DNA of 57,372 nucleotides from Ignavibacteriota bacterium (GCA_003142475.1 PLMK01000072.1:1-57372); one strand, 5' to 3'. Positions 28,378 to 38,177 are shown, counted from the stretch's first letter. Notes: generated by a model from the letters alone, not told the origin. Translations and numbers: made by a program.

Positions 28378-29868
28378 ATGCCATCAATAAGAAAAAATGT
28401 TATAGCAAATTTTGCCGGGAGTGCATGGACTGGCCTGATGGGGGTGATCTTTGTCCCTCTGTATATCCGATTGATGGGTGTAGAGTCCTATGGAGTTATT
28501 GGAATTTTCGCTTCTCTCCAAGCCATGTTTGCGGTGCTCGATCTTGGTTTGTCACAAACCCTTGCCAGAGAAATGGCTCGTCTTTCGGTGGATCAAAAGA
28601 ATACACGCCGCATGGCAGATACGGCACGAACATTAGAAATTATTTATTGGGGAATTGCTTTGATCGTTCTTGCCGTCATTACGATGGCGTCTCATTTCAT
28701 CGCTTATCACTGGCTAAATCCCGAAAAATTATCCAGAGAATTCCTGCAAGAAGTCCTCTGGATTATGGCGTTGGTTGTTGGCTTACGTTGGCCTGTGTCG
28801 CTATATATGGGAGGCCTCAATGGTTTGCAACGTCAAGTCCTTGTGAATTCTATCCTTGCAATATTCGCTACACTGCAAGGAGCGGGCGCGGTAGCAGTAT
28901 TATGGTTGATACAACCGACCGTTCAAGTGTTCTTCTTCTGGCAAGCTTTGATGGCATTGGCCCAAGTGATCGTACTCCGAATTGCTTTGTGGCGGAACCT
29001 TTCTTCTGAACGGAAAGGAATATTTCGCGTAGATGTATTGAAAGAAATCTGGCGATTCGCAGCGGGCATGACTGGCATCTCTCTGGTATCAACGATTCTG
29101 ATGCAAACAGATAAAATCCTGCTCAGCAAGCTGCTTTCTCTCTCTGACTTCGGGTACTACACCTTTGCTGCAACAGTGGCAGCAGTTCTGTACAGACTTA
29201 TCACACCGGTGTTTACGGCGTACTATCCGCGTTTGACAGAATTAGTTTCCAAAAACGATCAAAAAGGTCTCGTACAAACGTATCATCAGGGCTGCCAATT
29301 TATGGCCGTTGTTATTCTTCCTTCAGCGCTTACTCTCGCTTTCTTTTCTAAAGAAGTACTTAGTTTGTGGGTAAGAGATCCCGAAGTTATTGCTCATGCA
29401 AGTTTATTGGTGAGTTTATTAGTAATCGGGAATACCCTGCATGGTTTAATGCATCTGCCCTATGCATTACAACTCGCGCATGGCTGGACAAAGCTTTCCT
29501 TTTCTACAAATCTAGTTGCTGTAATATTTTTGGCTCCTGCAATCTATTTCGCAACGACGGCTTGGGGTGCTGCGGGAGCTGCCAGCATGTGGATTGTTCT
29601 GAATGTAGGATATCTCCTTATCGTTATTCAACTCATGCATTTTCGGTTATTGAAGCATGAAAAATGGACATGGTACCGCAATGATGTAGGTAAGTTGCTG
29701 GCAATTACTCTGATGGTCACCGGTATAGGACGATTGATCATGAGAGATGGTTTGGAAGATATTCTAAAATTTGTGATATTAATTATAGTCTTTGGTACAG
29801 CGACACTGAGTGCAGTAATGGGGGCAGCATCATTGCGTAATATGTTCAAGATTCGACAGGTGTTCTGA
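28378..29868 (+). CDS. wzx: Oligosaccharide flippase, Wzx/MATE-like polysaccharide exporter
   Basis: 496 residues with about 12-14 hydrophobic helices and the opening IRKNVIANFAGSAWTGLMGVIFVPLYIRLMG, which is typical of the MOP-superfamily polysaccharide transporters. It flips undecaprenyl-linked repeat units to the periplasm. It is the only exporter gene in this locus; no ABC-type exporter and no obvious Wzy polymerase or Wzz chain-length gene is visible. The start lies 6 bp after the CmcI-like gene. Confidence 0.85.
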   Translation: MPSIRKNVIANFAGSAWTGLMGVIFVPLYIRLMGVESYGVIGIFASLQAMFAVLDLGLSQTLAREMARLSVDQKNTRRMADTARTLEIIYWGIALIVLAVITMASHFIAYHWLNPEKLSREFLQEVLWIMALVVGLRWPVSLYMGGLNGLQRQVLVNSILAIFATLQGAGAVAVLWLIQPTVQVFFFWQALMALAQVIVLRIALWRNLSSERKGIFRVDVLKEIWRFAAGMTGISLVSTILMQTDKILLSKLLSLSDFGYYTFAATVAAVLYRLITPVFTAYYPRLTELVSKNDQKGLVQTYHQGCQFMAVVILPSALTLAFFSKEVLSLWVRDPEVIAHASLLVSLLVIGNTLHGLMHLPYALQLAHGWTKLSFSTNLVAVIFLAPAIYFATTAWGAAGAASMWIVLNVGYLLIVIQLMHFRLLKHEKWTWYRNDVGKLLAITLMVTGIGRLIMRDGLEDILKFVILIIVFGTATLSAVMGAASLRNMFKIRQVF

Positions 29869-29917
29869 TTGATGATAAATTCTACCGATGGAAATCATGT
29901 GAAATGCGTGGTAAACA

Positions 29918-31129
29918 ATGAGTGAGAGTATTAAATACACTGTCATTATTCCTACACGGGAAAGAGCTGAGACATTGTATTTTACTCTCCGCACAGTCGT
30001 AGAGCAGGAATATCCCAACCTAACAATCATTGTCAGCGATAATTTCAGTCAGGACAACACACAAAAAGTTGTCGCATCTTTTCCAGACTCTCGGATTCAA
30101 TATATTAACACCGGTAAACGTGTGAGTATGTCAGAGAATTTCGAATTTGGTTTGAGTCGCGTAAGCGAAGGTTTTGTCTTATTTCTCGGCGATGATGACG
30201 GACTGCTTCCGGGAGCAATTCGGCGTGTAAACACTATTGTGGAGAAAACCGGCGTTCGCGCAATAACATCCGGTATCGCACAGTATGTTTGGCCGAATTA
30301 TCCCGATGAGAATGTACGAAATAAAATGTCTTGGTCCATTCGTGAAGATGTTGAAATTCGGCGTTCCTCCGAATGGATAAGAAACGTCCTGAGTTTCAAA
30401 CCACTGTATACTTTTGATCTTCCAGGACTGTATTGCGGTTTCGTCCGTATCGACACGATCAACTCCATGAAAAAAAATGGTGTGTTTTTCCGATCACAAA
30501 CACCCGATGCCTACTCGGCATTTGCCTGTGCTGTTGCACTCGACATATATGCTTTTTCACATCGACCGTTTGCAATCCATGGTGCTTCAGGACGCAGTAA
30601 TGGTGCTTCCTATTTTCATAAGCAGGATAAATCAGAATCAAATAAATTCTTTGCAGAAAATACTATTCCGTTTCACCCCATGCTTAAGGTCTGCCCCTCC
30701 TTTCGTGTGATTGCATCTGAAACGTTCCTGCAGCTAAGAGATGCGTTTCCAGAAAAAACAAGTTCATACAAATTTGATTTGAGTGCGCTCTTATCTGCGG
30801 CTTTATGTGAACGCAATGAATACTCTCGCACGACGATTGACCAAGCCGTTATGGAAATGGCCACTCAGAACAAATTGGATGTGAACAATATTTATCGACA
30901 AGAAAAAAGAATCGTGCCAAGAATTCAGAGATATCTGTTGGAACTCTCTAAACTGTTTCCATTGCATGCCGCATATTCCAGTATTCCCGATTCATCCAGT
31001 ATTGGTGTCTCCAATGTCTACGAAGCAGCTAAGGTGATGGTCGTTTTCTGGGGAATCAACGACGGTGTCATTCTGACACGATATCGATCTTATTTGAAAA
31101 GGTTTTTAAGTCTGTTTAAAAAGTCATAA
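29918..31129 (+). CDS. GT2 family glycosyltransferase
   Basis: 403 residues. GT-A motifs: YTVIIPTRERAETL, IIVSDNFSQDNT and the metal-binding LFLGDDDGLLPGA. The C-terminal ~200 residues have no feature I recognise. It is likely a cytoplasmic transferase building the repeat unit that the neighbouring flippase exports. Confidence 0.82.
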   Translation: MSESIKYTVIIPTRERAETLYFTLRTVVEQEYPNLTIIVSDNFSQDNTQKVVASFPDSRIQYINTGKRVSMSENFEFGLSRVSEGFVLFLGDDDGLLPGAIRRVNTIVEKTGVRAITSGIAQYVWPNYPDENVRNKMSWSIREDVEIRRSSEWIRNVLSFKPLYTFDLPGLYCGFVRIDTINSMKKNGVFFRSQTPDAYSAFACAVALDIYAFSHRPFAIHGASGRSNGASYFHKQDKSESNKFFAENTIPFHPMLKVCPSFRVIASETFLQLRDAFPEKTSSYKFDLSALLSAALCERNEYSRTTIDQAVMEMATQNKLDVNNIYRQEKRIVPRIQRYLLELSKLFPLHAAYSSIPDSSSIGVSNVYEAAKVMVVFWGINDGVILTRYRSYLKRFLSLFKKS

Positions 31130-31215
31130 GGTTTACTTCCCAGAAATTTATGTAAGGCAGTCCAAAAGACATTTCCTAACATAATTATATCAGTCAGTAT
31201 GGATGTTTATTAAAT

Positions 31216-32130
31216 ATGGCAGTTCAACCATTCGCCACTCCTATACTCTTTCTCGTCTTTAATCGTCCAGATACAACCGAAAAAGTGTTTGCGAAAATTC
31301 GCGATATTCAACCTCGTCAACTCTTCATTTCAGCAGATGGGCCGCGATCCGACAAAAAGGATGAAAAGCATAAATGTGAAGAGACACGAAAAGTCATTCA
31401 AAGAATTGATTGGGAGTGCGATCTCAAGACAAATTTATCGGAAAAGAATTTAGGATGCCGTGTCGGTGTGAGTTCCGGTATAAATTGGTTCTTCAGCAAT
31501 GTTACAGAAGGAATTATACTTGAAGATGATTGCCTTCCGGACACATCCTTTTTCCATTATTGTGAAACACTCCTTAAGCATTATCGTGACAACGAGAGAA
31601 TAATGCATATTGGTGGTACTAATTTCCAAGATGGAAATACGCTGGGGGATGGCAGTTATTATTTTTCCGCATTCAATCATGTCTGGGGTTGGGCCACATG
31701 GAAGCGCGCATGGAACCTATACGATGTAAATATGAAATCATATCCGGAGTGTCTGCGGCAAGGATTATTGAATCAACTATTTCCTGATCCAGCTATTCGC
31801 AACTATTGGAAAAAGAACTTTGATCTAGTTTTTGAAAATAAAAAAGACACATGGGATTTCCAGTGGCAATATGCTTCAGCAATCAACCACGGATTATCGA
31901 TAATTCCTAACAGGAATCTGATTACCAATATCGGATTCGATGCAAATGCGACCCACACAGTTGATCATTCGCATTCGTTAGCGAACATGCGCGCAGAAGC
32001 AATACAAGACATCATTCATCCGACCACAATTATAATCGAGCAGAAAGCAGACAAATACGCATTCCGGCATTATCTTTCTCCGCCAAAATGGAGAAAAGTT
32101 TGGTCTTTGATTCGAAGGATATTTTACTGA
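31216..32130 (+). CDS. Glycosyltransferase, HlpA-like nucleotide-sugar transferase family
   Basis: 304 residues. It opens with PILFLVFNRPDTTEKVF and has EGIILEDDCLPDTSFFHY (acidic metal-binding site) and WGWATWKRAWNLY. This pattern occurs in a family often labelled hemolytic protein HlpA-like, which are in fact GT-A enzymes of capsule and O-antigen loci. The sugar specificity is unknown. Confidence 0.8.
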   Translation: MAVQPFATPILFLVFNRPDTTEKVFAKIRDIQPRQLFISADGPRSDKKDEKHKCEETRKVIQRIDWECDLKTNLSEKNLGCRVGVSSGINWFFSNVTEGIILEDDCLPDTSFFHYCETLLKHYRDNERIMHIGGTNFQDGNTLGDGSYYFSAFNHVWGWATWKRAWNLYDVNMKSYPECLRQGLLNQLFPDPAIRNYWKKNFDLVFENKKDTWDFQWQYASAINHGLSIIPNRNLITNIGFDANATHTVDHSHSLANMRAEAIQDIIHPTTIIIEQKADKYAFRHYLSPPKWRKVWSLIRRIFY

Positions 32131-32188
32131 GATTTATATAGTTGGCTGACATAGATATTGTAGAAGTGAATCGAGAAAGGAACATTGT

Positions 32189-32980
32189 TTGATTTGCAAA
32201 ATTTGCGGTAAAGTATCGCATCAAATATTTCGACGAAAGATTCTGGAGAAATATGATATCGCTTATTTTCAATGTTCTTCATGTGAATTCATCCAGACAG
32301 AGGAACCGTATTGGCTTGAAGAAGCATATCAGCAAGCTTTGAATATAGAAGACACCGGAATTATCAAACGAAATATCCTTTGCGCAAAACGTACAAGCGT
32401 GGTTCTCTATTCGTTCTTTGACCATAATGGAAAATATCTGGATTATGGCGGAGGTACAGGATTATTCGTACGGCTGATGCGTGATTATGGATATAACTTT
32501 TACTGGAATGATCCTTTCACAACAAATATATTTGCGCGCGGGTATGAATCCGATTTTTCTCAACCCCGCAGTTATGAAGCAGTGACATCCTTCGAATGTT
32601 TTGAACATTTCGTTGATCCACACGCAGAAATCAAAAAAATGCTCTCTGTTGCTCCTGCAATCATTTTCTCGACAGAAACATTTTCCGGCGGTACACCTTC
32701 ACCAAATACGTGGCAGTACTATTATTTTTCTCATGGTCAACATGTGTCACTCTACTCTTTAAAATCTTTGCAGATAATTGCACAAGAATATTATCTTCAT
32801 CTCCTAACAAACAAGAAGAGTTTTCACGTTCTTTCGCCTATAAAAAGATCTTCTATTGCCTTTCAGGCTCTTCTCAAAGCTTCTATTCTTGGTTTACCAT
32901 CGGTGATCACCGCTCTTAAAGGGACGAGAACAAAGTTCGATTCTGAAGATCTTAAACACGAAAAGAAAGCGCGTAAGTGA
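32189..32980 (+). CDS. Class I SAM-dependent methyltransferase with N-terminal Cys4 motif
   Basis: 263 residues. The start is TTG at 32189, supported by GAAAGG 8 nt upstream and by the conserved N-terminal zinc-like motif that begins at once (CKIC at residues 3-6, CSSC at ~29-32). The methyltransferase core has YLDYGGGTGLFVRLM and TSFECFEHFVDP. The layout recalls the methyltransferase-23 proteins that act on polysaccharide ends. Its stop overlaps a possible GTG start of the next gene. Confidence 0.78.
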   Translation: MICKICGKVSHQIFRRKILEKYDIAYFQCSSCEFIQTEEPYWLEEAYQQALNIEDTGIIKRNILCAKRTSVVLYSFFDHNGKYLDYGGGTGLFVRLMRDYGYNFYWNDPFTTNIFARGYESDFSQPRSYEAVTSFECFEHFVDPHAEIKKMLSVAPAIIFSTETFSGGTPSPNTWQYYYFSHGQHVSLYSLKSLQIIAQEYYLHLLTNKKSFHVLSPIKRSSIAFQALLKASILGLPSVITALKGTRTKFDSEDLKHEKKARK

Positions 32981-32982
32981 AT

Positions 32983-34089
32983 ATGAATGTTACTTACGAC
33001 GCGCAAGTATTTTCATTCCAGGAGCACGGTGGAATCTCTCGGTATTACTGCGAATTGCTCAAGCAATTCTCTATGATGGACGGAATTGATCCATCTCTTA
33101 TTATTGAGTATTCTAATAGTCAATATCTGCCAGAACTCGATTTCATCCACGTCAGACATTTTTTCCCTTCTCACAGATTTAAAGGAAGAAATGAAATCAT
33201 AAAGCTGCTCAATCGGATGCACGTAAGGCGCAGTTTTCACAAACTATCGCACATTGATGTATTCCATCCTACGTACTACGATCCTTATTTCCTCGATCTT
33301 CTGGATGACATACCCTTTGTTCTAACAATTTACGATATGTCGCATGAATTGTACCCTCAGTTATTTAGCAAATTTGATTTTACTGCAGAGAATAAAAAGG
33401 AGGTATCCGCAAAGGCGAGTCGAATAATAGCCATTTCTGAACACACCAAAAAAGATATTGTCACTTTATTAAACATCCCTGTTTCAAAGATTGATGTCAT
33501 CCCGCTTGCCACGACACTTTTTCCCAGCAGGATGGGCGATACCGCACTTTCGCTGCCACACAAGTACATTCTTTATGTTGGCAAACGAAATACATATAAA
33601 AACTTTTTCTTTCTTCTCAGTGCAATAAAAGCTCTTTCGAAAATGAACATTCACTGTTCTTTGGTTTGCGCGGGTGGCGGCAATTTATCCGCACAAGAAA
33701 AAAAGGAGATCAATAGACTCCAATTGTCCGATAAAATTATTCAAATGGCGGTTAATGACAATATATTAGCACATCTATATTCTAAAGCGCAAGCATTAGT
33801 GTTTCCTTCACTCTATGAGGGATTTGGCATACCAGTACTTGAAGCATTTGCGTGCGAATGTCCCGCGCTCTTAAGCAACCGAAGTTCCCTGCCAGAAGTT
33901 GGAGGAGATGCTGCGCTATATTTCGATCCGGAAAGTGTTCCAAACCTCGTAGAGAGATTAGCTGAAGTACTAGAAAATAATGTTTTAGTTGACAGCATGA
34001 GAATAAATGGGCTTAGGAGGTTGAAATTATTTTCGTGGGAGAATACTGCACGAAAAACAATAGAAACTTATAGGAAAGTTGTTGGTTGA
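32983..34089 (+). CDS. GT4 family glycosyltransferase
   Basis: 368 residues, GT-B fold. It opens with VTYDAQVFSFQEHGGISRYYCEL (mannosyltransferase-like). The donor site has YILYVGKRNTYKN and the GT4 signature FPSLYEGFGIPVLEAFACECPAL. I chose the ATG at 32983; a GTG at 32977 overlapping the previous stop is equally possible and adds two residues. It is likely a repeat-unit or core glycosyltransferase. Confidence 0.85.
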   Translation: MNVTYDAQVFSFQEHGGISRYYCELLKQFSMMDGIDPSLIIEYSNSQYLPELDFIHVRHFFPSHRFKGRNEIIKLLNRMHVRRSFHKLSHIDVFHPTYYDPYFLDLLDDIPFVLTIYDMSHELYPQLFSKFDFTAENKKEVSAKASRIIAISEHTKKDIVTLLNIPVSKIDVIPLATTLFPSRMGDTALSLPHKYILYVGKRNTYKNFFFLLSAIKALSKMNIHCSLVCAGGGNLSAQEKKEINRLQLSDKIIQMAVNDNILAHLYSKAQALVFPSLYEGFGIPVLEAFACECPALLSNRSSLPEVGGDAALYFDPESVPNLVERLAEVLENNVLVDSMRINGLRRLKLFSWENTARKTIETYRKVVG

Positions 34090-34155
34090 AATGGCATTTG
34101 AACTCTAGGTAAAGTAGACTAATATAAAATTCTTTTTAAAGAAAGATCACTCTTC

Positions 34156-35064
34156 ATGGCAACAGCTGAAAATAATGTTGATTCAAATTATCAGGCACAA
34201 GAGACGAACATTAAAAATATGGTACGTGAAAAAGAACAAGTACTCTTTCACATCAAAAACCAGAATTGTGTTGCCTACAAGGTAATTTCAGAACCATTGG
34301 AATTCCTTGCCCCCTTTTTTGATCCAAACAAAACATGGTTGACCGTTGGAGACTATAGTGGTTTAGAGGCAAACTACTTATTGCAAAGGAGCCAAAATGT
34401 TGTCGCATCCGATCTGTCTGATGCTATGCTCAAAGAGGCGAAGTCTGATGGGCTCATTAAGGAATTCAGCAAACAAAATGTTGAAAGATTGACATACAAT
34501 GATAATTCATTTGATTATGTCGTTTGCAAAGAAGCATTTCATCATTTCCCGCGCGCGTATTTGGGTTTATACGAAATGATACGTGTCAGTAAAACAGCAA
34601 CTGTGCTTGTCACAGAGCCAATTGATATACTCTCCAAAATGTCACTTCTCGTTATTATTAAAAATATTTGCGACAGAATAAATCCTTTATTTATTAATAA
34701 AATCTGGAGGAATCGTTTTTCATGGGAAACTGTTGGCAACTATGTTTTTAAAATTTCCGAACGTGAAATCGAGAAAATAGCTATGGGAATGGGGTTGCCT
34801 TGCATTGCATTTAAGCGATATGATAATTTTAAAAGTAATACTACTATTAATGGAATTATGGATGTTCCGATCAATCAAAAGCTTTACAGAAAAATCAAAT
34901 TGAAACTAGCAATGAGGAACTTCATAAGTTCGTTGGGAATCATTCCCCATGGTTCATTGTGCTGCATTATATTCAAGCAACAACCTAGTGAAAAAGTAAT
35001 AATGGGCATGAAAGACCGGGGATTTATTACTATCCCCTTACCTAAAAATCCATACCTGAAGTGA
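34156..35064 (+). CDS. Class I SAM-dependent methyltransferase
   Basis: 302 residues. The core has WLTVGDYSGLEANYLL at motif I, VASDLSDAML at motif II, and YVVCKEAFHHFPRAYLGLYEM. Compared with the canonical D/E-x-G-x-G, the motif I region (VGDYSGLEA) is altered, so SAM binding may differ. It is the last plus-strand gene of the glycan locus and runs convergent with the next glycosyltransferase. Confidence 0.72.
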   Translation: MATAENNVDSNYQAQETNIKNMVREKEQVLFHIKNQNCVAYKVISEPLEFLAPFFDPNKTWLTVGDYSGLEANYLLQRSQNVVASDLSDAMLKEAKSDGLIKEFSKQNVERLTYNDNSFDYVVCKEAFHHFPRAYLGLYEMIRVSKTATVLVTEPIDILSKMSLLVIIKNICDRINPLFINKIWRNRFSWETVGNYVFKISEREIEKIAMGMGLPCIAFKRYDNFKSNTTINGIMDVPINQKLYRKIKLKLAMRNFISSLGIIPHGSLCCIIFKQQPSEKVIMGMKDRGFITIPLPKNPYLK

Positions 35065-35103
35065 ATAAATAAAGAACAACAAATGAGTTTAAATAAAAGA
35101 ACG

Positions 35104-36369
35104 TCATGCAGAGACTATTTCGTCAAAAATTTTAGCCAAGCTTCCAGCAATTTCTTTTCTATCAAATCGTTTTACGCTGTTCAGATCGGTCTGAAAGCGC
35201 TGTAGCTGCTCGAAGAATTCTTTACCATCTGACATCAATGGAAAAATCATACCTGCGTGAGTTTCTTCCAATATCCTTTGAACTTCTTCATTGCCATCCC
35301 CAAAAGCAAGAATGGGCTTGCCTGAACGAAGGTACTCAAACAGCTTTCCTGGCACATGGCGTTTTTCTGAAGCACATACCAATAAGTACGACGCAGTACT
35401 TATTTCTTCAATCATTTGTTTATAGGGTAGAAATCCCTTGTATACTGTTCTTTCACTCAGTCCTGCATCTTGTATTGACTGCCGAATACCCGGCCCAACT
35501 GTTCCTACGAACACAATTGTAAGATTTCTTCCTTTATCGATTTCCCTTCGAAGAGTTGTCCATAGCATTTTAGGATTTTGGTGGTCGTAAATATTTCCCG
35601 CATGCAAAAGAATTTCAGGTCCATCGAGTATTTTCGAAATGTAAGTGCTAAACGCTTCTTCATCATATCCCCAATAGAGAACATGTGACTTGCTTTGAAT
35701 GTGCGGATATCGACGTTCGTAATCTTCTTTCATACTATTCGTTACAAAAACAATTCGTGCAGCTTTTTCCAAGACAGAGCGTTCAAGACGGCGGTCTATT
35801 GTAAGGGTAAATTTGCTTCTCTTAAAATCCTGGTAATAGGAGATATCAACCCATGGATCAATGAATACCGGAATGTGCGGGATGTCCGCTATTGCACTGA
35901 GCTTTTTTCCCACTAACAGCGTTGTGTGCGGCGGACCGATGGATACGATTGCTTTGATATTTTCTGATTTTAAAATTTGTTTCCCTTTGCGGACAGCGTT
36001 CCAGTACCATCCAATGCGCGCATCAGGAATAAATAAATTCATTCGTATCCAAACGGCAAGTCGATGACGTAAGCTACGATTCGTTTTAGATATTGTCTCG
36101 GAGGCTGTTAAAGGCGTGTCTTTCTTTTTCCCAAGCAAGCGTCGGTAGATGCCAAACGGTTCTAATGCTCGCGCTTTGAAGATCTTCAGATCAGGATCAA
36201 CTTCCTTCAATAACGATTCGTCTTTCGAAGAAAAGGTATCTTCATCTGCTGTGAGAACAAGCGGCTGCCAGCCATACCCAGGAAGATGTTTGATGATCTT
36301 TAACGGCCAATGGAGCGTGGCTTTACCCGAAGGAGGCCAGAAATATGTAATGAAGAGAACCTTTTGCAT
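35104..36369 (-). CDS. GT-B family glycosyltransferase (GT4-like)
   Basis: 421 residues from the ATG at 36369, which gives the standard MQKVLFITYFWPPSGKA opening; upstream in-frame codons to 36432 look untranslated. The donor half has ILLHAGNIYDHQNPKML, VPGKLFEYLRSGKPILAFGDGNE and a Glu pair consistent with GT4. It is the only glycan gene on the minus strand and closes the locus at its right end. Confidence 0.82.
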   Translation of the reverse strand: MQKVLFITYFWPPSGKATLHWPLKIIKHLPGYGWQPLVLTADEDTFSSKDESLLKEVDPDLKIFKARALEPFGIYRRLLGKKKDTPLTASETISKTNRSLRHRLAVWIRMNLFIPDARIGWYWNAVRKGKQILKSENIKAIVSIGPPHTTLLVGKKLSAIADIPHIPVFIDPWVDISYYQDFKRSKFTLTIDRRLERSVLEKAARIVFVTNSMKEDYERRYPHIQSKSHVLYWGYDEEAFSTYISKILDGPEILLHAGNIYDHQNPKMLWTTLRREIDKGRNLTIVFVGTVGPGIRQSIQDAGLSERTVYKGFLPYKQMIEEISTASYLLVCASEKRHVPGKLFEYLRSGKPILAFGDGNEEVQRILEETHAGMIFPLMSDGKEFFEQLQRFQTDLNSVKRFDRKEIAGSLAKIFDEIVSA

Positions 36370-36466
36370 AAATAAGTGTGCTAATGTACTGTGAATATTA
36401 TGGAATGTCAAAAGAGAATGATACAACGACAAGCAAGAACTATGAACGAATTTGTATAATTTTATC

Positions 36467-37051
36467 TTACCGAACCATACCGAACATTTTGTTTTTTGCT
36501 GTCATCTTTAAAAAATATTGAAGACGTTGTTTAAATATAACGGGGTGGTGTCGCGACGCATCGATCCATCCGGTGCGGATATGTTTGTAGTATTCCGGGA
36601 ATTTTTTGAAATTCTTCCATACAAGCGGATCTGCTTTCAGTGCATCAAGGATATCCTGTGGAATAATAAATTTCTTCACCTTAACTGACTGTTTGGAGCT
36701 GCTCGTTTCTTTTTCCATATGATGCTGAATGATTTCGAGTCCAAACCGGGTCATCTTTTTTGCCTTGATCAACCGGCGCACCCGTTCCTTGTTCATCTCT
36801 GAGAGCTTGCTGTTCTTCCTTCTTGGACTAAATCGCTGCAGGTATGATATTTCATCTTTTGGTTTCAACGTGCTGTCTATCCAGCCGTAGCAAAGCGCTT
36901 CTTCAACGGCATCATTGTATGGAATGCGCGGTTTACCGCTGTTCTTCTTATAGTAAATGAGCCAGATTTCCGGTTCCGATTGATGGTTCTTTGCCAGCCA
37001 CGACCGCCATTGTTTTCTGTTTTCTGCGTAAAAAGTTTTACCGATCTTCAT
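36467..37051 (-). CDS. YdeI/OmpD-associated (OmdA) family protein
   Basis: 194 residues. The N-terminal block FYAENRKQWRSWLAKNH, followed by EIWLIYYKKNSGKPRIPY, EEALCYGWIDSTLK and a basic FSPRRKNSKLSEMNKERV region, is characteristic of the YdeI/OmdA family. The C-terminal part (IPQDILDALKADPLVWKNF) continues the family. Members are linked to stress or peptide resistance, but no biochemical activity is established. It is the first of a run of small minus-strand accessory genes. Confidence 0.85.
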   Translation of the reverse strand: MKIGKTFYAENRKQWRSWLAKNHQSEPEIWLIYYKKNSGKPRIPYNDAVEEALCYGWIDSTLKPKDEISYLQRFSPRRKNSKLSEMNKERVRRLIKAKKMTRFGLEIIQHHMEKETSSSKQSVKVKKFIIPQDILDALKADPLVWKNFKKFPEYYKHIRTGWIDASRHHPVIFKQRLQYFLKMTAKNKMFGMVR

Positions 37052-37123
37052 ATGATTTTAGATGATATCAAAAATAATGAAAGTAGCGAGTGATTTTATT
37101 CCATTGAATGAATTAACAGGTAA

Positions 37124-37318
37124 TCATTCAAAAATGGAATCAGTTTCAACGGGAAGAGGGACAGCATTCTGCCTTAAGCGCGCTCTCGGCATTTCATCAT
37201 AGGTTTTTCCGAAAAGTTCACGACCTGCCGCTTTCTTGCGAACACCGCCCCATTGTTTGAAGAAGAATGGAACTTCCATTTCCCAACCAATAGCGATATT
37301 TGTTTTCCTATTTCTCAT
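37124..37318 (-). pseudogene. C-terminal remnant of a DUF5131 (phage Gp37/Gp68-like) gene
   Basis: 64 residues. The stretch VPFFFKQWGGVRKKAAGREL and the following KTYDEMP match the conserved C-terminus of DUF5131 proteins, which are normally about 250 residues and radical-SAM-like. The rest of the gene is absent: just upstream the frame runs into sequence homologous to the 3' end of the neighbouring S24 repressor gene. It is therefore a truncated relic, not a functional small protein. Confidence 0.7.
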
Positions 37319-37379
37319 ACATCCTTAATCACCTTCATCACTCACCACTTGAAGTGTATAGAATGCCCATAATCCTGAC
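37318..37379 (-). pseudogene. Decayed 3' end of a second S24 repressor gene (direct repeat)
   Basis: Bases 37318-37347 align with 38681-38710, the last codons of the intact repressor gene, with 25 of 30 identical. Bases 37368-37379 align with 38711-38722 with 10 of 12 identical. A 20-nt insertion separates the two blocks and breaks the frame. Read on the minus strand the relic gives W-stop-VMKVIKDV against WRVIKVIKSV of the intact gene. The two copies are direct repeats about 1.36 kb apart, flanking the DUF3795 and membrane protein genes. Confidence 0.65.
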
Positions 37380-37786
37380 TATCTCTTTTTTCCACAATCA
37401 ATACAATACCCTTTATGGACACAAATCTTGCCTCCACACCGGGAGCAAGTCCATCGTACATCTTCGTTCTTTACAAATTTCCTGATACCATAAATTTTAA
37501 TATTCTCAAGATTTTCAATCATGCTCATATTGTATTTGGTGCGGTATCTTTTATCCAAATGTTCCAACCTATCACAGGGAAAATCTCCGCATTCAAAACA
37601 AAACTTTGCTCTGCCATTTCGAAAATATTTACAATTCTTGATTTTACATCGAACCCGGGTGATTGGTTTATTGGTGTCCACTACTCTGCAACCGGGACAT
37701 TTATTTTTTTCTCTCAAATAAGCCATACAAATGCCGCAGTTCATTCCGCAGGGGGCTATAAGAGAATATTTATTCAAGGACTTCAT
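37379..37786 (-). CDS. DUF3795 domain protein (Cys-rich)
   Basis: 135 residues with about 16 cysteines. The N-terminal APCGMNCGICMAYLREKNKCPGC is the DUF3795 signature, followed by CKIKNCKY and CFECGDFPCDRL. The C-terminal end adds a zinc-ribbon-like CSRCGG...CIDCGKK. Likely a small metal-binding protein of unknown function. A related but distinct DUF3795 gene lies 430 bp upstream, with a membrane protein between them. Confidence 0.8.
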   Translation of the reverse strand: MKSLNKYSLIAPCGMNCGICMAYLREKNKCPGCRVVDTNKPITRVRCKIKNCKYFRNGRAKFCFECGDFPCDRLEHLDKRYRTKYNMSMIENLENIKIYGIRKFVKNEDVRWTCSRCGGKICVHKGYCIDCGKKR

Positions 37787-37796
37787 AATCTAATCA

Positions 37797-38177
37797 TTAT
37801 TTTTTATTTGCCAGGGCCGCTCCAATAGCAATGCTCATCGCCGGGATCATAAGATATCTTAATCCTATCTGTGCGAAATAATCCAGAATTGGCATTTTCG
37901 ACATCGGTACCAATACCAGCAAATCCAATACAATATTTAGGCAGAACCAAATGATTCCGATAAGAATTCCTTCTTTAAGATACTGTTCATTTATTTTTTT
38001 AAAATAAGAGACCAGGAGAATCGCGCCGGTGATAGACCCGACGATGATCATAATTGTTTTAAATAAAAATATATCAATATTCAGTTTCCCATCCCTCGTA
38101 TAAAAAAAGAAACCAGTAACAAAAGGTACGAGCCAAGCGATAAATCCGTATAAAACGACTTTGAAATATTTTTTCAA
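37797..38177 (-). CDS. Small four-helix membrane protein, unknown function
   Basis: 126 residues with four hydrophobic segments (about 5-25, 32-55, 70-93 and 100-122). A basic N-terminus (MKKYFK) suggests a cytoplasmic start. I recognise no family. It is 10 bp upstream of the first DUF3795 gene on the same strand and probably co-transcribed with it. Confidence 0.6.
   Translation of the reverse strand: MKKYFKVVLYGFIAWLVPFVTGFFFYTRDGKLNIDIFLFKTIMIIVGSITGAILLVSYFKKINEQYLKEGILIGIIWFCLNIVLDLLVLVPMSKMPILDYFAQIGLRYLMIPAMSIAIGAALANKK

Noticed and set aside
28341-29009. 222-codon open frame overlapping the flippase gene
   Set aside because: It lies in another frame of the wzx gene, is Cys- and Trp-rich in an unpatterned way, and has no ribosome-binding site; the 496-residue flippase is clearly the real product.
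37379-37396. Extension of the repressor direct repeat into the end of the DUF3795 gene
   Set aside because: About 12 of 18 bases match after a one-base shift, which is too weak, and the sequence there is explained by the conserved end of the DUF3795 protein.
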